Assembly (NCBI GenBank): GCA_031284385.1
Contig: JAISZZ010000045.1
Location: 1 to 5,502 of the forward strand
Length of the DNA: 5,502 bases
Direction of reading: 5' to 3'
DNA from: Treponema sp.
GTDB lineage: Bacteria; Spirochaetota; Spirochaetia; Treponematales; Breznakiellaceae
The notes under the pieces were generated by a model. That model was given only the letters and a program-made list of their open reading frames with translations, had not been told where the DNA came from and searched no databases. Below are positions 1 through 5,490 of this stretch, piece after piece. The position numbers were made by a program, and so were the translations under genes. Positions within the stretch are counted from its first letter, which is position 1. Each line of letters starts with the position of its first letter.

Positions 1-33
1 CTAAGGAGCAAGCTCATTTCATTACGCAAATGT

Positions 34-48
34 GTCAACTTCGTTGAC
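34..48. repeat. 15-bp palindrome GTCAAC-TTC-GTTGAC
   Basis: A perfect 6-bp inverted repeat with a 3-nt centre, extended to 7 bp by flanking T/A. The same arms recur at 75-89, 41 bp further on, and a related version (GGCAAC-ATA-GTTGCC) is at 223-237. It could be a dyad protein-binding site or a small hairpin within the repeat element; the sequence does not decide which. Confidence 0.6.
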
Positions 49-74
49 ATTCGCATTAAAGTAGCACCGATTGC

Positions 75-89
75 GTCAACTACGTTGAC
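75..89. repeat. 15-bp palindrome GTCAAC-TAC-GTTGAC
   Basis: Second copy of the palindrome at 34-48, with identical arms and only the middle base of the 3-nt centre changed. It is extended to 7 bp by flanking C/G. Conserved arms with a variable centre fit either a duplicated binding site or a hairpin under selection for pairing. It lies inside the extra segment of repeat copy A that is missing from the copy upstream of trpB. Confidence 0.6.
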
Positions 90-140
90 GAATGCGCACT
101 CGCATAAATCAGTGCTTCCTTAGCGATTTATGAAGGAAAA

Positions 141-181
141 TCTGTATTATCCGTGTAATCTGATTATCCGTATAATCCGTG
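141..181. repeat. Short degenerate tandem repeat containing a TATAAT hexamer
   Basis: Two units of about 17-18 bp lie side by side: 141-158 and 159-175, both of the form TCTG(T)ATTATCCGTRTAA, followed by the start of a third (TCCGTG, 176-181). The second unit contains a perfect TATAAT at 171-176. The best -35 partner, TTATCC at 147-152 with an 18-bp spacer, matches the consensus at only three of six positions. A promoter reading towards accD is therefore possible but weak. If real, transcription would begin near 183 and both downstream stem-loops would lie in the accD leader. Confidence 0.45.
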
Positions 182-212
182 AATAAATTTCAGTGAATTT
201 TTGGGGGGTAGA

Positions 213-245
213 CCGCAACAGAGGCAACATAGTTGCCGTGTGCGG
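213..245 (+). other. Potential stem-loop upstream of accD (first)
   Basis: CCGCA (213-217) pairs with TGCGG (241-245). Inside it, GGCAAC (223-228) pairs perfectly with GTTGCC (232-237) around a 3-nt ATA loop. The two helices are separated by an internal loop of 5 and 3 nt. The inner helix has the same size and nearly the same arms as the palindromes at 34-48 and 75-89. No poly-T follows, so this is not an intrinsic terminator. Whether it is transcribed is unknown. Confidence 0.4.
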
Positions 246-249
246 GCGC

Positions 250-308
250 AGGGGGGACGGACGAAACAGCGACTATATGCCGGAAAAGGTATGGAAATCG
301 TCCCCCCT
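250..308 (+). other. Potential long stem-loop upstream of accD (second)
   Basis: AGGGGGGACG (250-259) pairs without mismatch with CGTCCCCCCT (299-308), a 10-bp GC-rich helix. It encloses 39 nt that can form a small inner hairpin, ATGCC-GGAAAA-GGTAT (277-292, one G-U pair). A second G6 tract at 203-208 could compete for the same C6 (302-307), though with fewer pairs. No T-run follows, so it is not a terminator. I recognise no known riboswitch class. It ends 67 bp before the accD start. Confidence 0.45.
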
Positions 309-375
309 CATGATTTTCGTACTTGGAGATGCGCCTTACCTGTAAAGTAAAATTGACGCGCCGGCGGCGGGCGGT

Positions 376-1224
376 ATGGTTTTTTTCAACAAAATCGTAT
401 ACCGTTTAAGTGTGGCTAATACAAACGATGAAATGATAGACGATGCCTGCCCCGGCTGCGGCGGGCGGCATGGAGCGGCGGAGATTGAGGCCGCGTTGAA
501 GACTTGTCCTTCCTGCGGGTATCATTACCGCATGGAGCCGGTGGATCGTATCGGATATTTATGCGATACAGGGTCGTTTAACGAATTTTCTGGCAATATA
601 AGTTCCAGCAATCCGATTGAATTCTCGGCTTACGAAAAAAAATTATCGGGAGCCGTGGAAAAAACGCGGATGAAGGATGCCGTGATAACGGGAATATGTG
701 AAATTGATAAAAAACCTGCTGTGTTGGCGCTCATGTCGTTCAGTTTTATGGGTGGTTCGATGGGTTCTGTTGTAGGTGAAAAGATATGCCAAGCCATGTT
801 GAAGTGCGTTAAGGAGCGGCTGCCGCTAATCGTGTACGCGACATCGGGCGGGGCGCGGATGCAGGAAGGGATATTTTCACTGATGCAGATGGCCAAAACA
901 TCGAGCGCGGCGGCAGAGATGGATAAGGCCGGCGCGCCGTTTTTTACAGTGCTGTGCGACCCGACAACCGGCGGAGTTACGGCCTCGTTTGCAATGCTGG
1001 CCGATATAATTATCGCCGAGCCGGGCGCGTTGATAGGTTTTGCCGGCCCGCGTGTCATTGAAGGTACGATACACGCGAAGCTGCCGGAAGGTTTTCAACG
1101 AGCCGAATTCCAGCGGGATAAGGGTTTTGTCGATATTATCGCGGCTCGAAAGGAACAACGCCGCCTCATCTCCGCCTTGCTCGAACTTCACTCCGTGAAA
1201 TTTCAGGATTTTGCGGGACTTTAA
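376..1224 (+). CDS. accD: Acetyl-CoA carboxylase carboxyltransferase subunit beta (AccD)
   Basis: AccD is the beta subunit of the carboxyltransferase. With AccA it forms an alpha2-beta2 enzyme that moves the carboxyl group from carboxybiotin on AccB to acetyl-CoA, giving malonyl-CoA for fatty acid synthesis in the cytoplasm. The 282-residue product begins with the family's zinc motif: Cys25-x2-Cys28 and Cys44-x2-Cys47. A crotonase-fold carboxyltransferase core follows, with SFSFMGGSMGSVVGEK (121-136), SGGARMQEG (157-165), PTTGGVTASFA (196-206), GFAGPRVIE (221-229) and KLPEGFQRAEF (235-245). The length is near normal for the family. The start is not certain: ATG376 has no Shine-Dalgarno sequence, only GC-rich DNA, and is followed at once by a T7 run. 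GTG412 and ATG433 are no better supported, and ATG376 gives the usual N-terminal extension before the zinc motif. accA follows after 10 nt. Confidence 0.96.
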   Translation: MVFFNKIVYRLSVANTNDEMIDDACPGCGGRHGAAEIEAALKTCPSCGYHYRMEPVDRIGYLCDTGSFNEFSGNISSSNPIEFSAYEKKLSGAVEKTRMKDAVITGICEIDKKPAVLALMSFSFMGGSMGSVVGEKICQAMLKCVKERLPLIVYATSGGARMQEGIFSLMQMAKTSSAAAEMDKAGAPFFTVLCDPTTGGVTASFAMLADIIIAEPGALIGFAGPRVIEGTIHAKLPEGFQRAEFQRDKGFVDIIAARKEQRRLISALLELHSVKFQDFAGL

Positions 1225-1237
1225 GGAATAAACGGTG
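1223..1237 (+). promoter_or_regulatory. Ribosome-binding site and GTG start of accA
   Basis: AAGGA (1223-1227) overlaps the accD stop codon TAA (1222-1224) and lies 7 nt before GTG at 1235. This spacing fixes the GTG as the accA start and suggests translational coupling of the two subunits, which are needed in equal amounts. Confidence 0.8.
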
Positions 1238-2152
1238 AATACGGACGAAATAAGCAAGAAACTTGAAGAATTAAAACGTTTGGCAAAAGACGGCGGCCTT
1301 GATCTTAGTGATGAAGTGAGCGCTCTGGAATTGAAAATTAAGGCCGGTTCGGAAAACGAGGCTGTCTGGCGCAGGGTCGAGCTTGCCCGTCACCCTGACC
1401 GCCCAAACGCTCTGGACTACATATCGCTTATATTTGACGATTTTATAGAACTGCACGGCGATAGGAATTTTGGCGATGATCCCGCCATTATAGGCGGCTT
1501 GGCTTTTTTTAACGGACGCCCCGTTACAATCATCGCTAATCAGAAAGGCCGTACGCTCAAAGAAAATATGTTCCGCAACCACGGCATGGGAAATCCAGAA
1601 GGTTACCGTAAGGCGCTGCGGCTCGCTAAGCAGGCGGAAAAATTTCATAGACCAGTCATCACACTTGTTGACACGGCGGGCGCGTATCCCGGACTCGGCG
1701 CGGAGGAACGCGGCATAGGCGAGGCGATAGCCCGCAATCTCCGTGATTTCAGCCAGCTTAAAACGCCTATAATTTGTATAATTATAGGCGAGGGCGGGTC
1801 AGGCGGCGCACTCGGAATCAGTGTCGGCGATAAAATTTATATGCTGGAAAACGCGATATATTCGGTTATCAGCCCCGAAGGTTTTGCCTCGATACTGCTT
1901 CACGATTCCGCAAAGGCAAAAGAAGCCGCCGCGATGCTGCGCATGACCAGCCCGGACCTGTTGAAGTTCGGCGTAATAAACGGCGTTATTTCCGAACCGG
2001 AGGGCGGAGCGCACAATGACCCCAGTCTTACCGCCTCGCGTATAAAAGATGTTATCGCCCGCGACATCGACTATCTTTGCCGACGTTCACCCACCGTTCT
2101 TGTTCGATACCGGAATCAAAAAATACAAAAATTCGGGCGTTGGAACGAATAG
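1235..2152 (+). CDS. accA: Acetyl-CoA carboxylase carboxyltransferase subunit alpha (AccA)
   Basis: AccA is the alpha subunit of the acetyl-CoA carboxylase carboxyltransferase and partners the AccD encoded 10 nt upstream. It supplies much of the biotin-binding half of the shared active site. The 305-residue product starts with a charged helical segment (about 1-40) typical of AccA. The conserved core follows: ARHPDRPNALDYI (51-63), HGDRNFGDDPAIIGGLA (74-90), QKGR (103-106), RNHGMGNPEGYRKALRL (114-130), DTAGAYPGLGAEERG (146-160), the glycine-rich GEGGSGGALGI (185-195) and SVISPEGFASILL (210-222). Length is close to the usual 310-320 residues, with a normal basic C-terminus. Translation begins at GTG1235, set by AAGGA 7 nt upstream. 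The order accD-accA is common in Bacillota, but the accB and accC genes are not in the window. No clear terminator follows. Confidence 0.97.
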   Translation: MNTDEISKKLEELKRLAKDGGLDLSDEVSALELKIKAGSENEAVWRRVELARHPDRPNALDYISLIFDDFIELHGDRNFGDDPAIIGGLAFFNGRPVTIIANQKGRTLKENMFRNHGMGNPEGYRKALRLAKQAEKFHRPVITLVDTAGAYPGLGAEERGIGEAIARNLRDFSQLKTPIICIIIGEGGSGGALGISVGDKIYMLENAIYSVISPEGFASILLHDSAKAKEAAAMLRMTSPDLLKFGVINGVISEPEGGAHNDPSLTASRIKDVIARDIDYLCRRSPTVLVRYRNQKIQKFGRWNE

Positions 2153-2204
2153 CGGGTGAGCAGGCGGCATACTGACGGTATATGTGGGGGAGGGGAGGGT
2201 CAGT
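2153..2204. other. Convergent accA/kinase junction with G-rich tract and weak inverted repeat
   Basis: Only 47 bp separate the accA stop from the stop of the oppositely oriented kinase gene. ACTGAC (2171-2176) can pair with GTCAGT (2199-2204, overlapping the kinase stop), with a 22-nt loop. Between them is a purine tract with G runs of 5, 4 and 3 (2186-2199). Neither strand has a T-run after the stem, so an intrinsic terminator is not supported. The three G runs fall short of a canonical four-run quadruplex. Confidence 0.3.
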
Positions 2205-3243
2205 CCTCTTTGCGCGAGTATATGGTCCATGACTGGGTGCCGATTTCGGTGAATGAGGGAGTGAGGACAACCCCGCCTTTTTCCTTCAACGCCCGTATCA
2301 GATGTATTCGGCGGCACGGGTCGCAGTAAAGCATCATAAAGCCGCCGCCGCCCGCTCCCGATATTTTTGCCGATTCCGCGCCGCTGTCTATCGCGTACTG
2401 ATAAATATCGTCAAGAAACGAGTTTGTTATTAAATCGGCGATTTTTCTTTTTGCGAGCCAGCTTTTCGATAAGCTGCTGGAAAAAGTTTTTAGATCGCCT
2501 TTTAGAATAGCTTCCTTCATCGATACAGATTGCCTTTTTAGCTCATGCATATTTTCTATACTGATTTTATTTTTTTTATTCGTGTTTTCTATTTGTTGAT
2601 TTATTATATTGCCGCTCTCGCGGGATATTCCTGTGTAATACAACACTAAAGAGGCCTCCAGCTCATTCCGAATCCAGCGTTTAAGGCGGAGCGGATTCAC
2701 TATAACGCGCTCATTTTCATAAAATTCCATAAAGTTAAAGCCGCCAAAAGTAGCCGCGTACTGATCCTGTTTGCCGCCTGCCAGATTAAGGTCATCACGC
2801 TCGATTTTATAAGCCAGAGACGCGATGTCGTATTCACCCAACGGCAGATTTAGCCACTCAACGAAGGCTTTTACAATCGCGACAACCATCGTGGAGGATG
2901 AACCTAGCCCCGAACCTGCCGGCGCGTCTGAATATGTCGTCATTGTAAATGAAAGCGGTTTGTGATTGTTGTAATCCGCTATGATTCTGTTGTAAACACC
3001 TGAATGCAGCGACAGAATATTTGAAGTTTCAAGATTTTCCTCTGAATAGTGTTCTTCAACAATATCAATATCTGGAGCGTTGAACACTATTTTACGCTCG
3101 TTAGCCGGCTCGATTATACAGTAAGCGTACATATCGACAGTCGCGTTCAGTACGCTCCCGCCATAAATGTTGTAGTACGCGGCTATGTCCGTTCCACCGC
3201 CCGCGAGCCCAAGTCTGAGCGGCGCTTTTGATCTGATTATCAT
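2200..3243 (-). CDS. hddA: GHMP-family sugar kinase, HddA-like (D-glycero-alpha-D-manno-heptose-7-phosphate kinase)
   Basis: The product is a 347-residue GHMP-superfamily kinase. Motif 1, [17 protein letters not shown] (4-20), contains the GGGTD typical of the HddA group. Motif 2, [17 protein letters not shown] (106-122), is the ATP phosphate loop. [19 protein letters not shown] (156-174) and the C-terminal motif 3, [14 protein letters not shown] (293-306), complete the fold. HddA phosphorylates heptose 7-phosphate at O-1 on the way to GDP-heptose for LPS, capsule or S-layer glycans. The family match is firm, but the exact sugar is inferred: no gmhA, gmhB or hddC lies nearby. ATG at 3243 is chosen over an upstream TTG (3279), because the TTG lies in the -35 box and family members start at [19 protein letters not shown]. 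The ATG has no Shine-Dalgarno sequence. Its body has AT-rich stretches (about 2540-2640) unlike the acc and trp genes, and an A8 run (T8 at 2570-2577 on +). Confidence 0.85.
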   Translation of the reverse strand: MIIRSKAPLRLGLAGGGTDIAAYYNIYGGSVLNATVDMYAYCIIEPANERKIVFNAPDIDIVEEHYSEENLETSNILSLHSGVYNRIIADYNNHKPLSFTMTTYSDAPAGSGLGSSSTMVVAIVKAFVEWLNLPLGEYDIASLAYKIERDDLNLAGGKQDQYAATFGGFNFMEFYENERVIVNPLRLKRWIRNELEASLVLYYTGISRESGNIINQQIENTNKKNKISIENMHELKRQSVSMKEAILKGDLKTFSSSLSKSWLAKRKIADLITNSFLDDIYQYAIDSGAESAKISGAGGGGFMMLYCDPCRRIHLIRALKEKGGVVLTPSFTEIGTQSWTIYSRKED

Positions 3244-3250
3244 TGTTTTG

Positions 3251-3279
3251 ATTATACATACATTGGATATACTCGACAA
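3251..3279 (-). promoter_or_regulatory. Sigma70-type promoter of the kinase gene, predicting a leaderless mRNA
   Basis: On the - strand, TTGTCG (3279-3274, four of six consensus bases) is followed after exactly 17 bp by a perfect TATAAT (3256-3251). Only 7 nt (CAAAACA) lie between the -10 box and the ATG at 3243, so transcription should begin at or within a base or two of the start codon. The lack of any Shine-Dalgarno sequence before that ATG agrees with this. The -35 box directly abuts the phased repeat array at 3280-3330. Confidence 0.7.
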
Positions 3280-3330
3280 GCGGACTCAGGCGGACTCACG
3301 GCGGACTCAAGCGGACTTACGGCGGACTCA
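3280..3330. repeat. Five phased copies of a 9-mer next to the kinase promoter
   Basis: GCGGACTYA (TRAGTCCGC in the direction of the kinase gene) starts at 3280, 3290, 3301, 3311 and 3322. The spacings are 10, 11, 10 and 11 bp, an average of one DNA helical turn. Four copies are identical; the fourth differs by one base (GCGGACTTA). The array can also be read as a 21-bp unit repeated two and a half times. It touches the -35 box of the kinase promoter, where an activator or repressor of the OmpR/PhoB type would sit. The opening of a degenerate sixth copy (3332 on) is barely recognisable. No protein-coding sense is likely. Confidence 0.75.
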
Positions 3331-3385
3331 GGCAGGCGTCGGCTGGCATCCAATTTCGCCGGCGCAGCATCGCTGCCCTAAATAA

Positions 3386-3436
3386 CAAGCGCATTTCATT
3401 GGCAATGCACATTCGCATAAAACAGCGCTTCCCTTA
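3386..3436. repeat. Intergenic repeat element, short copy (copy B)
   Basis: The three boxes of the element at the window start recur in the same order: CAAGCGCATTTCATT (3386-3400, 14 of 15 identical to 9-23), CATTCGCATAAA (3410-3421, 11 of 12 identical to 97-108) and CAGCGCTTCCCTTA (3423-3436, matching 110-122 with one substitution and one extra C). The palindrome-bearing segment is missing, so this copy is 51 bp against 114 bp. Inside it GCATT (3391-3395) can pair with AATGC (3404-3408). It lies in the gap between the divergent kinase and trpB genes. Confidence 0.6.
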
Positions 3437-3463
3437 TGTAGGTAGTTGACAGCAAGGGAGTGC
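3425..3463. promoter_or_regulatory. Inverted repeat around the trpB -35 region
   Basis: GCGCTTCCCTT (3425-3435) can pair with AAGGGAGTGC (3454-3463): ten pairs including one G-T, with one bulged T and an 18-nt loop. The left arm is the end of repeat copy B. The loop holds the consensus -35 hexamer TTGACA (3446-3451). As DNA this could be a dyad operator at the trp promoter. As RNA it would matter only if transcription began further upstream. The TTATTTA that follows is too weak to call a terminator. Confidence 0.4.
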
Positions 3464-3474
3464 TTATTTAGTCT
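3446..3474 (+). promoter_or_regulatory. Candidate promoter of the trpBA operon
   Basis: A perfect -35 hexamer TTGACA (3446-3451) is followed after 17 bp by TAGTCT (3469-3474). That -10 is weak overall but keeps the three most conserved positions (T1, A2, T6). Transcription would start near 3481, leaving about 15 nt of leader with room only for the ribosome-binding site. A T-box, a TRAP site or a Trp leader peptide would then not fit, so control would have to act at initiation. Confidence 0.45.
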
Positions 3475-3495
3475 GATAACATCGAGGAATATGTT

Positions 3496-4680
3496 ATGCA
3501 AAAAGGAAGGTTCGGGATTTACGGCGGCCAGTACATCCCCGAAACGCTTATAAACGAGATAATCGCGCTGGAGAGCGCGTACAATCATTTTAAGAATGAT
3601 GTTGATTTTAGGCGTGAATTGGATGATCTGCTCAAAAATTACGCGGGGCGGCCGTCTTTACTGTACTTTGCCCGCAAGATGACGGCGGATTTGGGCGGCG
3701 CGAAAATATATCTTAAACGCGAAGACTTAAACCATACCGGTTCGCACAAAATTAACAATGTGTTAGGTCAGGCGCTGCTTGCCAAAAGAATGGGGAAAAC
3801 CCGCCTGATAGCGGAGACCGGCGCGGGACAGCATGGAGTGGCCACAGCCACAGCCGCGGCGCTGCTCGGAATGGAGTGCGAAATTTTTATGGGCAGGGAG
3901 GACACTGAGCGGCAGGCGTTGAACGTGTACAGGATGGAACTTCTAGGCGCGAAAGTGAACACCGTTACAAGCGGCACGCAAACCCTGAAAGATGCCGTGA
4001 ACGAAACGATGAGGGAATGGACACGGCGTGTTCACGACACGCATTACTTGCTCGGTTCCGTGATGGGGCCGCACCCATTCCCTACGATAGTGCGTGATTT
4101 TCAAAGTGTTATAGGAAATGAGGCGCGGGAGCAAATATTAGAGGCAGAAGGCCGCCTGCCCGCCGCGGTTGTCGCGTGCGTTGGCGGCGGAAGCAACTCG
4201 ATAGGCATATTTTACCGTTTTATCGAGGATAAAACGGTACGTCTGATAGGCTGCGAGGCGGCGGGGCTCGGCGTTGACACTGATAAACACGCGGCTGCGT
4301 TAAACAAAGGCAGCGTCGGTGTATTTCACGGCATGAAATCATACTTTTGTCAGGATAATGAGGGGCAGATAGCCCCCGTCTATTCGATTTCCGCCGGATT
4401 AGACTACCCGGGGGTCGGCCCGGAACACGCATATCTGTACGATTCGGGGCGGGCTGAATATACCGGCGTAACGGACGAACAGGCAGTCTGCGCGTTTGAG
4501 TATCTGTCCAGAATTGAGGGAATCATTCCCGCTCTGGAAAGCGCCCACGCTGTTTCGTATGCGCGTACCCTCGCGCCCCGGCTTGGCAAGGATGAAAACA
4601 TCATCGTTTGTCTCTCCGGCAGGGGGGACAAGGATGTCGCCGCCATCGCGCGGTATCGCGGGAGGGACATTCATGAGTAG
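3496..4680 (+). CDS. trpB: Tryptophan synthase beta chain (TrpB)
   Basis: TrpB is the PLP-dependent beta subunit of tryptophan synthase and condenses indole with L-serine to give L-tryptophan. Indole arrives through the tunnel from TrpA, encoded next. The 394-residue protein is full length for the TrpB1 type. It shows the N-terminal [15 protein letters not shown] (4-18), the PLP lysine in HTGSHKINN (80-88, Lys85), the catalytic glutamate in ETGAGQHG (107-114, Glu107), the PLP phosphate loop GGGSN (230-234), [14 protein letters not shown] (301-314), and SGRGDKD (374-380), whose serine contacts the PLP pyridine nitrogen. All expected active-site residues are present. GAGGA (3484-3488) lies 7 nt before ATG3496; an out-of-frame ATG at 3491 is ignored. 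The stop overlaps the trpA start by 8 nt. The other trp genes are not in the window, and trpB is first in its operon. Confidence 0.98.
   Translation: MQKGRFGIYGGQYIPETLINEIIALESAYNHFKNDVDFRRELDDLLKNYAGRPSLLYFARKMTADLGGAKIYLKREDLNHTGSHKINNVLGQALLAKRMGKTRLIAETGAGQHGVATATAAALLGMECEIFMGREDTERQALNVYRMELLGAKVNTVTSGTQTLKDAVNETMREWTRRVHDTHYLLGSVMGPHPFPTIVRDFQSVIGNEAREQILEAEGRLPAAVVACVGGGSNSIGIFYRFIEDKTVRLIGCEAAGLGVDTDKHAAALNKGSVGVFHGMKSYFCQDNEGQIAPVYSISAGLDYPGVGPEHAYLYDSGRAEYTGVTDEQAVCAFEYLSRIEGIIPALESAHAVSYARTLAPRLGKDENIIVCLSGRGDKDVAAIARYRGRDIHE
4661..4675 (+). promoter_or_regulatory. Ribosome-binding site and start of trpA inside the end of trpB
   Basis: GGAGG (4661-4665) lies 7 nt before ATG4673. 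This settles the trpA start, because the reading frame stays open further upstream to 4496, where translation would only give trpB antiframe residues. The 8-nt overlap, ATGAGTAG, is a typical arrangement for coupled translation of the two synthase subunits. Confidence 0.85.
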
Positions 4681-5452
4681 AATAGCGCGGGCATTTGACA
4701 AAGATACGGCCTTTATAGGCTTTGTAACGGGCGGCGATCCATCCATCGAAAAGAGCGAGGAATTTATATTAAAGATGATAGAGGCGGGCGCCGGCCTTGT
4801 AGAAATAGGTATCCCGTTTTCCGATCCGGTGGCGGAAGGGCCGGTGATACAGGCGGCCAACGCGCGGGCATTGAGCGCCGGTGCGAACCTCGCGAAAATG
4901 TTCAAACTTGTTGAAAACCTGCGTAAAAAGACGGAAACGCCGCTGGTTTTTCTCTCATACTTTAATCCGGTATTCAAGTACGGGGTGGATGCATTTTTCA
5001 AGCGGTGCGCCGCGGCGGGGCTTGACGGCGTGATAATACCCGACCTGCCGTTTGAGGAAAGCGGCGAGGTAAACGTGGCGGCGGAATATGGCGTAGACCT
5101 TATCCCGCTTGTCGCCCCCACTTCCGAACACAGGATAAAAGAAATTGCGCGCAGCGCCGCCGGTTTTCTGTATGTTGTGTCGTCTATGGGGGTAACTGGA
5201 ACGCGGGCGGCGATAGAAACCGACTTAAAAACCATCGTTGAAACGGCTAAGGCCGCCGCGAAGATTCCGGTGGCGGTAGGTTTCGGTATCAACACGCCGG
5301 AGCAGGCGGCGGAGATAGCTAAAATCGCGGACGGCGTGATAGTAGGCAGCGCAATCGTCAAAATCATTGAAAAATATGGCGGGGATGCTGGCGCTCATAT
5401 CTTTGATTATGTAAAATCAATGAAAGCGGCGGTCATATCTTCCGGCGTTTAG
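4673..5452 (+). CDS. trpA: Tryptophan synthase alpha chain (TrpA)
   Basis: TrpA is a TIM-barrel lyase that splits indole-3-glycerol phosphate into indole and glyceraldehyde 3-phosphate, passing indole to TrpB. The 259-residue protein has normal length. It shows FVTGGDPS (17-24), [14 protein letters not shown] (44-57) with the catalytic glutamate Glu44 (Glu49 in enterobacterial numbering), YFNPVFKYG (96-104), [10 protein letters not shown] (121-130), and the flexible-loop and phosphate-site motifs [11 protein letters not shown] (168-178), GFGI (203-206) and GSAIVKIIE (225-233). The position matching enterobacterial Asp60 is Glu55 here. From memory this Asp-to-Glu change is common in Clostridia-like TrpA, so I read it as a lineage variant rather than a defect. 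The gene overlaps trpB by 8 nt and is followed 38 nt later by another gene start. Confidence 0.97.
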   Translation: MSRIARAFDKDTAFIGFVTGGDPSIEKSEEFILKMIEAGAGLVEIGIPFSDPVAEGPVIQAANARALSAGANLAKMFKLVENLRKKTETPLVFLSYFNPVFKYGVDAFFKRCAAAGLDGVIIPDLPFEESGEVNVAAEYGVDLIPLVAPTSEHRIKEIARSAAGFLYVVSSMGVTGTRAAIETDLKTIVETAKAAAKIPVAVGFGINTPEQAAEIAKIADGVIVGSAIVKIIEKYGGDAGAHIFDYVKSMKAAVISSGV

Positions 5453-5463
5453 CAGAGATATGA
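5433..5463 (+). other. AT-rich inverted repeat across the trpA stop codon
   Basis: TCATATCT (5433-5440) is the exact reverse complement of AGATATGA (5456-5463), with a 15-nt loop holding the trpA stop codon. An A/T stretch with a T5 run follows (5463-5478). This could be a weak intrinsic terminator or attenuator, but the stem is AT-rich and the T-run is interrupted. Another TCATATCT at 5395-5402 could compete for the right arm. Read-through into the next gene, 38 nt after trpA, seems at least as likely. Confidence 0.3.
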
Positions 5464-5490
5464 AAAATATTTTTATTTGAGGAGATTATA

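Larger units (their letters stand above)
1..123. repeat. Intergenic repeat element, long copy (copy A), with inverted ends
   Basis: A non-coding element bounded by an imperfect terminal inverted repeat: CTAAGGAGCA at 1-10 against TGCTTCCTTAG at 113-123, one bulged base. Three boxes recur in the same order upstream of trpB: CAAGCTCATTTCATT (9-23), CACTCGCATAAA (97-108) and CAGTGCTTCCTTA (110-122). Compared with the trpB copy, this one carries about 63 extra bases that hold two 15-bp palindromes and a partial internal duplication (CATTCGCATTAAA at 48-60 resembles 97-108). A further small inverted repeat, TTCCTT (116-121) with AAGGAA (133-138), follows the end. The layout resembles a miniature non-autonomous repeat, but no transposase or target-site duplication is visible, and the element may extend left of the window. 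Confidence 0.6.

Noticed and set aside
291..350. A 19-codon reading frame (ATG291 to TAA348) with GGAAAAGG upstream, as a possible accD leader peptide
   Set aside because: It runs through the right arm of the 10-bp stem, has no run of a regulatory amino acid, matches no family I know, and its ribosome-binding site is badly spaced.
323..353. TTGGAG (323-328) with TAAAAT (348-353) as an accD promoter
   Set aside because: The spacer is 19 bp and the -35 matches at three of six positions; not better than chance in this AT-rich patch.
2186..2199. G-quadruplex between accA and the kinase gene
   Set aside because: Only three G runs of three or more are present; a canonical quadruplex needs four.
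3280..3330. Short CRISPR-like array
   Set aside because: Units are 9 bp with 1-2 bp between them; there are no spacers and no cas genes.
3185..3385. A 66-codon + strand frame with a repeated Arg-Arg-Thr-Gln-Ala peptide
   Set aside because: It runs antisense into the kinase gene, and its peptide repeat is only the 21-bp DNA repeat translated. It has no ribosome-binding site or family match.
3439..3486. TAG/GAG triplets upstream of trpB as a TRAP-binding site
   Set aside because: TRAP sites need about ten triplets 2-3 nt apart in RNA; here there are few, irregularly spaced and partly upstream of the likely transcription start.
4399..5367. A 322-codon - strand open frame opposite trpA
   Set aside because: It is the antisense shadow of a GC-rich, unmistakable trpA. 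Its low-complexity Ala/Ser/Ile product fits no family.
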